A DNA stretch of 64,000 nt from Paenibacillus sp. FSL H7-0357 (GTDB lineage: Bacteria > Bacillota > Bacilli > Paenibacillales > Paenibacillaceae), in contig NZ_CP009241.1 in the NCBI RefSeq assembly GCF_000758525.1, positions 7,545,501-7,609,500 on the forward strand. Reading direction: 5' to 3'. The first letter of the stretch is position 1. Each line of letters starts with the position of its first letter. Positions 58,481 to 64,000 of the stretch are shown piece by piece. The notes under the pieces are model-generated. The model did not search any database and was not told the origin of the DNA. It saw only the letters and a list, made by a program, of their open reading frames with translations. Both the position numbers and the translations under genes were made by a program.

Positions 58481-59203
58481 TCACAATAACATGACTAAAG
58501 CTATTACATCTGTAAAGTTAGCCAAGCAATGTACGAATATTCCTAATTTCAAAGAATCTTTTTTGTATACCAAATAAAATAATGGTGAAAATGCCACAAT
58601 TCTTGCGACTATAAGCCAAGGGGACCAGAAATGATAAACTGCAAATAATACGAGATTGACCAGTACACTATACTTGCCCATCCATTTCATACGTGCCAGT
58701 AGAAATCCTCGAAAATAGAGTTCCTCCGTTATGGGTAGTATAAGTGTAATAAAGAAAAAGCTTACTATTATTGCGATTATGATAAAATTTTTACTGAATA
58801 GGCTCATGTCCTGGACATAATTGTACTCACTTGGAAGCCAATGAAATACTGAATTTAATATGTAATTTGAAAATGGTTGTAATGCCTTCATAAGTATTCC
58901 TGCCACTGTAAGCAATAAAAGAGTGTAGACTACATATTCTTTAACCTTCATCTTACTTTTTAGGCCCAGTACCTTAAAGATATTGAAATTCCCCGTTTCC
59001 TTTTTGGCGACATAAAATAAATATCCCAGTTCTATAGGAAATACTGAGAAAAAACCGGCTATGCCTAGCGTAACAATTTTAGGATATTCTGTTAAATTGC
59101 CCGCTTTTAATAAAAACAGATAACATAGACTTAACGCTATTCCTGGAAATAAGTGAAGTATTATAAGCTTCCATATGCTTCTGATCTCATTTTCATTATT
59201 CAT
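58481..59203 (-). CDS. CPBP-family intramembrane glutamic endopeptidase
   Basis: About 240 residues from ATG 59203 (GGGGGGAACAGGAT upstream) with about seven membrane helices. The active-site motif is LPITEELYFRGFLLARM (EExxxR), followed by FAVYHFWSP (the H of motif 2) and the FVHCLANFTD C-terminal motif (HxxxN). These define the Abi/CAAX-protease family. Members process peptides or protect against bacteriocins; the role here is unknown. It is AT-rich, and it follows the MerR-type gene on the same strand with a 65-base gap, so they may form a unit. Confidence 0.88.
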   Translation of the reverse strand: MNNENEIRSIWKLIILHLFPGIALSLCYLFLLKAGNLTEYPKIVTLGIAGFFSVFPIELGYLFYVAKKETGNFNIFKVLGLKSKMKVKEYVVYTLLLLTVAGILMKALQPFSNYILNSVFHWLPSEYNYVQDMSLFSKNFIIIAIIVSFFFITLILPITEELYFRGFLLARMKWMGKYSVLVNLVLFAVYHFWSPWLIVARIVAFSPLFYLVYKKDSLKLGIFVHCLANFTDVIALVMLL

Positions 59204-59268
59204 ATCCTGTTCCCCCCATAATTTAATTCTTCTATAACTTAAACTATGGGGCCATCCCAAGGTCAACC

Positions 59269-60054
59269 TTATTCAATGGGGATATAAACTTCTAAATATG
59301 ACTTTAATATTCCTTCGTGGTAGCCTACTAATAACATCCCTATAATTACTATGCCTTTATGTTTATAATTATTGGCATCCATCCACTTCTCACCCTTTAT
59401 AAAGTTATCCTCCATCACGTCTTCATACTGTACTCCATCTTCAACAATCGTATATATACATTTTTCATAGTCTAAAATATCCGTTTCCCCTACAGCATTA
59501 TCAACCTCTATATCTTTTGTAACCAGCATTGTATTGGATTGTATTCCCTCTTCATTAAAAATGATATACCGTTTTAAACTCTTGAAAATTGGCTCCTCAG
59601 CTAATTGATCTCTGTTATTATGTATAACTTCAAATTCCTTATAAGCTCTGAAATCTGATATTTCTCCCAATATTTTTATAGGTGCCATAGGCCTAATCGA
59701 ATAATTATTTAAGTGTTTTTCAATATCGTTGCAATCCTTTTTAGCCTTTTCAATTCTATGGGCTATAGTATTTAATCTGGCTATATTTTGAATTATTTCA
59801 TTGTGTTTTTCGTCCAAAATACCTTGCATATCTTTTATATCACTTTCTTTGCATAGCTTCTGAATAGCCTTAAATTCCAAATCCAATGATCTATAGAACT
59901 CTATTGCCAATACAGTATCTATATCTTTAAAATCATATTGTCTATAATTATTTTCATCATTTTGTATTGGTGTCAAAATCTCTTTTTCTTCATAATATCT
60001 TAACTTATCCTTGGAAATTCCCATGATATTAGCGATCTGGCCTATTGTGTACAT
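59269..60054 (-). CDS. MerR-family regulator with GyrI-like effector domain
   Basis: A 261-residue regulator. MerR HTH (1-70, TIGQIANIMGISKDKLRYYE ... YRQYDFKDI) leads to a coiled coil with many Ile/Asn residues (75-115), then an effector-binding-like domain (RPMAPIKILGEISDFRAYKE ... YLEVYIPIE). It is AT-rich like the CPBP gene that follows. The start follows AAGGAGTGGGACT. It probably controls the downstream membrane protease in response to a small molecule (inference). Confidence 0.87.
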   Translation of the reverse strand: MYTIGQIANIMGISKDKLRYYEEKEILTPIQNDENNYRQYDFKDIDTVLAIEFYRSLDLEFKAIQKLCKESDIKDMQGILDEKHNEIIQNIARLNTIAHRIEKAKKDCNDIEKHLNNYSIRPMAPIKILGEISDFRAYKEFEVIHNNRDQLAEEPIFKSLKRYIIFNEEGIQSNTMLVTKDIEVDNAVGETDILDYEKCIYTIVEDGVQYEDVMEDNFIKGEKWMDANNYKHKGIVIIGMLLVGYHEGILKSYLEVYIPIE

Positions 60055-60122
60055 AGTCCCACTCCTTACTTCTCTTCTATTCTCTTGGTGATAGTAATCT
60101 TAATCCCGGCTCAATGCCTCAA

Positions 60123-60233
60123 TTAATTCCCCGGAGATTCCGCCCGATTCAAACGCAAGGCGATTTCAGTATTGATCTTATCCGGCGGCATGACTTCAAT
60201 AAGTACGCATACTGACTCCCGAAGTTGATTCAA
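60123..60233 (-). CDS. Possible small ORF or gene remnant downstream of the helical-repeat gene
   Basis: A 36-codon frame (TTG start possible at 60233, no clear ribosome site) encodes NQLRESVCVLIEVMPPDKIN followed by a charged end and TAA. The frame is open further upstream into the preceding gene. It might be a remnant or a small gene; it lacks the secretion signal expected for a Phr-type pheromone. Confidence 0.25.
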   Translation of the reverse strand: MNQLRESVCVLIEVMPPDKINTEIALRLNRAESPGN

Positions 60234-60252
60234 GGCAAATACACCCCTTAGG

Positions 60253-61053
60253 TCATCGTTCCTTAATCATCCTCTGAACCTCCCGCACCTGCTCTGCCGT
60301 CGCCCGATCTCGCAGCGATTCGAAGAGCGCCAGACTTCTTGTAAAATAACTGTCGTTCCCCGACCTATGGGCTAGCCTTACGGCTTGCAGTACCTGCTCC
60401 AGTGCCTCCTCCGTTCTTCGCGCCCGCTTCTGATACAACGCCAGGTGATGGCTGAAGCTGTAATAGTGCGCGAGATTGCCCTCCTCCTCATATGTACCGA
60501 ATTCAGCCGTCTGGTCCGAAAACGTCTCCAGCAGCTCATCCACATTCAGTCCATGCCGCAGCGCGGCCCGCAGAATTGTATCCAGCCCCGGTAACACTTC
60601 TTCGGGATTCTCCCGCAAAAAATCGGTATAGGCAGCCAGCACCTCCACATGGCCAGACAGCAGCTCCAGCGCATGCCCATTCGCTTGAGCCAGGGATCGG
60701 AACTCCTCTACAACCTCCAGCCCATCCTCACCCAGATCCTCCAGCCATCCCAGTTCGGCATACTTATCAATGTACGCACGCGATTCCTCATACTGTCCCT
60801 TCTCCTGGCAAGCCATTCCCCCCATCAAATGACTGAAGCCGTAGTAATAGACCATTGGATGCTCCAGCTCGAATGTCAACAGTGGCAAGGACTTAGCCTT
60901 CCGGTACTGCTGCTCCTGGTACAAGCACTGCACGCATTCGTACAAAATCTCCGCCGTCTCTTTCACCTTGTTCCACTTCTCCAGGCTGCAAGCCATCTCT
61001 AACATCTCCACAATGACATCAGGGTTGATTGTTTTTAGACAGGATGGGCGCAC
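60253..61053 (-). CDS. Helical-repeat (TPR-like) protein, probable regulator partner
   Basis: A 266-residue all-helical protein starting at GTG 61053 after AAAGGAGGCTCTACCC. Repeats such as WNKVKETAEILYECVQCLYQ, YEESRAYIDKYAELGWLEDL and RRTEEALEQVLQAVRLAHRS resemble the TPR-like half of Paenibacillus XRE-TPR regulators, but no HTH is present. Such domains bind peptides or partner proteins (Rap/AimR-like folds). The two small XRE proteins encoded divergently at 61275 and 61664 could be functional partners, though this is only suggested by context. Confidence 0.6.
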   Translation of the reverse strand: MRPSCLKTINPDVIVEMLEMACSLEKWNKVKETAEILYECVQCLYQEQQYRKAKSLPLLTFELEHPMVYYYGFSHLMGGMACQEKGQYEESRAYIDKYAELGWLEDLGEDGLEVVEEFRSLAQANGHALELLSGHVEVLAAYTDFLRENPEEVLPGLDTILRAALRHGLNVDELLETFSDQTAEFGTYEEEGNLAHYYSFSHHLALYQKRARRTEEALEQVLQAVRLAHRSGNDSYFTRSLALFESLRDRATAEQVREVQRMIKER

Positions 61054-61274
61054 GGGTAGAGCCTCCTTTGGGCTAAAAGAATATTTTTGCTTTTTGAGGA
61101 TAAATTATCTGTGCGATATATTTACGGGTCGGGTAACTTGGGATGATTGCGAGCCTAATATAAGGCTTTCATAAATAGCTACATAAATTGTATATATTTT
61201 ACTTTTTGTTGAATACTTTATCTGTTGTGGCCATTATATCAGATTGATAATGGACTTAAAAGGGGTAAATTTCC

Positions 61275-61532
61275 TTGAGCGATCCGTCCAATATCATTAA
61301 GCAAATTATCGGTAAAACGGTGAAAGCGATACGTATCAAACAAGGCTTAAGCCAAGAAGATCTAGCACATGAATGCAATGTCGACCGATCCTATATTTCC
61401 ATGATTGAGGTTGGCAAAAACGAACCTTCCGTCAAAAAAATTTTTGACCTTTGCAAAGGGCTAAAAATCAAGCCGTCCGACTTTTTCAAAATGGTTGAGG
61501 TGGAGTATGAGAAAGGGCGAGAGAACGAGTGA
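61275..61532 (+). CDS. Small XRE-family regulator
   Basis: An 85-residue Cro/CI-type HTH protein (KTVKAIRIKQGLSQEDLAHE ... DRSYISMIEVGKNEPSVKKI) starting with TTG at 61275 after AAAGGGG. It has no effector domain. It is divergent from the helical-repeat gene, with a 222-base gap that may hold both promoters. It is probably a phage-repressor-like or restriction-controller-like regulator; no modification enzyme is near. Confidence 0.8.
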   Translation: MSDPSNIIKQIIGKTVKAIRIKQGLSQEDLAHECNVDRSYISMIEVGKNEPSVKKIFDLCKGLKIKPSDFFKMVEVEYEKGRENE

Positions 61533-61663
61533 ATGTGAATAAGAGCGGGACATAGGGCTGTTGACCTGTGTTCCGCTCTTGTCGTTATATTGCGATATCA
61601 TTTTAAAATAACGATCAAACCACTTCCAATAAAGAGTGGAATATTGCATGTAGAGGTGACCCC

Positions 61664-62002
61664 ATGAATTTACCAGAAAACGTTGGCAGTCGCATACGTG
61701 AGCTTAGAAAAGCAAAAGGATGGACTCAAGAACAACTGGCTGAAGCAGCATCGCTTCACTACAGTTACATAGGTGGTGTCGAGCGGGGAGATCGTAACAT
61801 TTCTTTGGAAACGCTAGAGAAAATAATCGCAGCGTTTCAAGTTCCCGCCATTGAAGTTTTTCGTTTCGAAGATGAGACCGAGCACCGAAAGGCGCTTGAT
61901 GAGCATATGGCTTTGATTAGCAATAAGAGTGTAGAAGAAATAGCAGCAATCACCCGGGTTACCCGGGAAGTAATTGCTGCTATGGGGATGGGGAAGAGGT
62001 AG
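61664..62002 (+). CDS. Small XRE-family regulator
   Basis: A 112-residue Cro/CI-type protein (VGSRIRELRKAKGWTQEQLA ... HYSYIGGVERGDRNISLETL) with an acidic helical tail that may dimerise. ATG start after TAGAGGTGACCCC. It resembles the regulator at 18421-18753 in HTH and tail layout. It lies 132 bases after the first XRE gene on the same strand; transcription may be shared. Targets unknown. Confidence 0.88.
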   Translation: MNLPENVGSRIRELRKAKGWTQEQLAEAASLHYSYIGGVERGDRNISLETLEKIIAAFQVPAIEVFRFEDETEHRKALDEHMALISNKSVEEIAAITRVTREVIAAMGMGKR

Positions 62003-62132
62003 GGCTGGATAAGTGGGACATGGAAAGACAGTTCAATAGGCAGAACATGAAAAAAGAAAGAAACAAAGAGCTGTAGTCTTCATTTCTTTCTTCTTCTGAA
62101 CTCAAGAACAACCCTGCTCTGAATATTCTTCG

Positions 62133-63098
62133 TTAACCCTCTAATTTAGTGATCATGTCATACACCTTACTCAAATTCGTCTTAAAGTATGTAGTAAAGT
62201 ACCAGTTATGATACAATTCCGGTACTTCAATCTCATCAATGCTTTTCTTACTTTGAACGGCTTCTGCCACAATTGCCATTATATCGGTTATATATCCCTT
62301 CACTTCGTGAAGTTCTTGCAAAGAGCATACTTCGCCATGTCCCGGTACGATAGTTTCTACATCCAGCAGTTCGACCTGCTCCAAAATATTCAGCCATTCC
62401 TGAGGATTTGCATACGCCAAAACCGGGTGATGTTTTGAGAGCACCAGATCCCCTATTACGACAATTTTGTCTTCCGGAATGTACACGATTGCATCACTTT
62501 GCGTGTGTCCCCCACCAAAGGTAATGAGTTGAATGCTACGATTACTGCCATGTATGGTCATCTGCTGATCAAAAGTTATTGTCGGCAGCGAATGTACTAG
62601 ATTGGGTAGCATCTTCATAAACTCACGGTCACTAGCACTTTCCCATGCCATTTCCCTTTTTAACTTTTCATCCGTCTCTTGTTGTATTTGCTCTTCAAAT
62701 TCTTTGATAGCCTGATACATCTGCACCGTGTTTTCCCGATATTGGGCTAACCTGTCTCTGGCAAAAGTATTCATAATCTCACGAGTAGTTGATGTTGAGA
62801 TAATATTAGCCGCAGGTAAAAACACTTGATTTCCAGAGGTATGATCACTGTGCCAATGCGTGTTGATTACATAGGATACAGGGTTTCCCGTGAGGTACTC
62901 TGCAGCAGCTTTCAAATCTTCTGCAGCCTGTATTGTCGAGAATGTATCCACGACAAGAGTTATATCGCCTAGATCAATGATTGCTGCATTCCCCAAAGAA
63001 CCGGTACCTGGAACCGCAATCGCTGCAATTACACTATCAGCGATGTAATTCAGCCGAAAATGCTCGGAGCCTCTAAATGATTCAATCCTATTTTTCAT
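62133..63098 (-). CDS. MBL-fold metallo-hydrolase
   Basis: About 321 residues from ATG 63098 (GGAAGGGAGAGG upstream; open frame to 63203). The zinc motif HxHxDH is in VINTHWHSDHTSGNQVF, with further ligands in TFGGGHTQSDAIV and VPGHGEV. The fold resembles quorum-quenching or class-B lactamase-like hydrolases, but the substrate cannot be fixed from this. There is no signal peptide. Monocistronic. Confidence 0.88.
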   Translation of the reverse strand: MKNRIESFRGSEHFRLNYIADSVIAAIAVPGTGSLGNAAIIDLGDITLVVDTFSTIQAAEDLKAAAEYLTGNPVSYVINTHWHSDHTSGNQVFLPAANIISTSTTREIMNTFARDRLAQYRENTVQMYQAIKEFEEQIQQETDEKLKREMAWESASDREFMKMLPNLVHSLPTITFDQQMTIHGSNRSIQLITFGGGHTQSDAIVYIPEDKIVVIGDLVLSKHHPVLAYANPQEWLNILEQVELLDVETIVPGHGEVCSLQELHEVKGYITDIMAIVAEAVQSKKSIDEIEVPELYHNWYFTTYFKTNLSKVYDMITKLEG

Positions 63099-63368
63099 AG
63101 TAACCTCTCCCTTCCAACATGGGAATACACTATACTCCAAATCAATACAGTAGACAATAATTTTTCTCCAAAAAAAGTAGGCTATATAAGCTGGACTTAT
63201 CAAGGATGCAAGGCAATTTCACAAACCCATCAGTTGAACCATACCTAAATCGAGCAGAGGACTATGATAGCGATTTAATATTTTATCGTATTATTCTTCA
63301 CATGCACTAAGATTTTACAATGATAAGCTTAATAATGTATGCCTTATTTCAGTTTAGGAGGTAATATT

Positions 63369-63839
63369 ATGAGCAAGTACGACGAAGCAATGAAGCTGCT
63401 GGAAGAACAAGTGGGTAACAAGGACGGCCTAATCTCTCTGTCCACCATCGCGCTGGAACCGGGGGCCAATGGCAAAAGCCGTCCCGCCGCCCGCATTGTG
63501 GACGCCTATTATGAGGATGGCGCGTTCTACACCGTCACTTACGCGACCTCAGGCAAGATGCAACAGATCGCCCAAAACCCCGAAGTCGCCGTTTGTATCA
63601 TCGTCGAAAACTTTACGGCCGATGGTATCGGTGAAAACCTGGGCTGGGTATGTGACGAGAAAAACGCGGAGATGATGACAAAGCTGCGCACAATATTCGC
63701 CGAGTGGTATAACGAAGCCAATAACGACGAAGACCCTAACACATGCCTGCTGCGCATTCGCCTGACAAAGGGCCTGTGGAATGACGCCCATAAAGGGATC
63801 AGAAATGAGATTGATTTTGTCAATAAGACGGCAAATTAA
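63369..63839 (+). CDS. Pyridoxamine 5'-phosphate oxidase-like flavoprotein
   Basis: A 156-residue protein (ATG 63369 after AGGAGGTAATATT) with the split-barrel FMN fold (GLISLSTIALEPGANGKSRP, YYEDGAFYTVTYATSGKMQQ). It has an insertion typical of general-stress-type PNPOx relatives (GENLGWVCDEKNAEMMTKLR). It is not closely similar to the NimA-like protein at 29381. Activity unknown. The 270-base gap upstream shows no other element. Confidence 0.8.
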   Translation: MSKYDEAMKLLEEQVGNKDGLISLSTIALEPGANGKSRPAARIVDAYYEDGAFYTVTYATSGKMQQIAQNPEVAVCIIVENFTADGIGENLGWVCDEKNAEMMTKLRTIFAEWYNEANNDEDPNTCLLRIRLTKGLWNDAHKGIRNEIDFVNKTAN

Positions 63840-63896
63840 GTGGTCTATGTGGTTTCTATATTTTGCATATCATTTGATAACAGACAATTTTAGCTC

Positions 63897-63926
63897 AAAG
63901 GGAGTGTCCGCACACTCCCTTTTTTT
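63897..63926 (+). terminator. Terminator of the flavoprotein gene
   Basis: AAAGGGAGTGT pairs with ACACTCCCTTT around CCGC, followed by further T. It lies about 60 bases after the stop. The remaining 70 bases to the window end hold nothing recognised. Confidence 0.88.
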
Positions 63927-64000
63927 CGCCGTTACTTATTGTAGGGTTCACCGTAACATCTAAAGAACGAAACTTGGGTACACCCCTGATCTTGACGATT

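Noticed and set aside
60123..60233. Phr-like signalling peptide gene for the helical-repeat protein
   Set aside because: No hydrophobic secretion signal, no clear start or ribosome site, and the frame continues upstream without a boundary.
1..64000. CRISPR arrays, tRNA or rRNA genes, prophage and complete insertion sequences
   Set aside because: No regularly spaced repeats, tRNA-like cloverleafs, rRNA signatures, integrases, phage structural genes or full transposase genes were seen on reading.

Overview
The window looks like a chromosomal segment of a Paenibacillus-type spore-former (Bacillota). The reasons are the strong purine-rich ribosome binding sites, the Bacillus-like regulatory sites (Fur box, cre, Pho-box-like repeats, glycine riboswitch), the LplB/LplC/YesM/YesN sugar-uptake operon, a beta-propeller phytase with a copper-amine-oxidase-like N-terminal domain, and a large secreted GH16 glucanase ending in Big_2 and CBM56-like domains. 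No rRNA, tRNA, CRISPR array, prophage or intact insertion sequence was seen. It is an accessory-rich region dominated by one- and two-component regulators, ABC transporters and efflux pumps, with several decayed genes in the gaps.

Layout. 1-12 kb: the end of an ABC-2 exporter pair; an amidohydrolase divergent from a MarR regulator across a 20-bp dyad; an MFS efflux remnant; a YdeI-type protein; the phytase behind Pho-box-like repeats; a VOC protein; a small amino-acid permease controlled by a single-aptamer glycine riboswitch and terminator; the coupled pnuC-nadR NAD salvage pair; and an XRE-TPR regulator. 12-24 kb: two peptide-antibiotic-defence-like modules. The first, on the minus strand, is response regulator-ATPase-permease-histidine kinase. 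The second, on the plus strand, is a complete LanF-LanE-LanG-LanR-LanK-like immunity operon with no lantibiotic biosynthesis gene. Between them lie a frameshifted SUKH-type immunity gene, a phosphotransferase, an unknown protein and an XRE regulator.

24-34 kb: a MerR regulator with a 19-bp-spacer promoter; a 627-codon frame that joins an AraC regulator to a siderophore-binding lipoprotein and contains a full promoter and Fur box inside it; a damaged dinB-like gene with a WYL regulator; a lipoprotein; a leucine-rich-repeat protein; a divergent FMN-binding protein/MocR pair; and an MFS exporter. 34.5-45.5 kb: a beta-1,3-glucan (laminarin-type) utilisation locus with a secreted multidomain GH16 enzyme, a three-component ABC importer, a YesM/YesN sensor-regulator pair and a signal-less GH16 enzyme for the imported oligosaccharides. 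A near-perfect cre site precedes the secreted enzyme.

45.5-64 kb: an OmpR/histidine-kinase pair followed by an S41-type secreted protease-like protein; an AT-rich MerR/DUF2268 pair; YceI; a phosphotransferase; a TetR/MATE efflux pair with three operator-like repeats; a YtrA-type GntR-ABC operon with a matching dyad; a MerR/CPBP-protease pair; a helical-repeat protein; two small XRE regulators; an MBL-fold hydrolase; and a pyridoxamine-oxidase-like protein. Many gaps hold C-terminal fragments of lost genes (methionine-synthase-like, WYL regulator, an unidentified tail, possibly GGDEF), which points to repeated deletion and gene turnover.

The strongest candidates for something new are the AraC-lipoprotein fusion with an embedded iron-regulated promoter (24.3-26.2 kb), the orphan LanFEG-RK immunity operon next to a second AMP module, and the glucan locus with its threefold repeated N-terminal domain. 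All assignments come from reading the sequence only; no searches were run.
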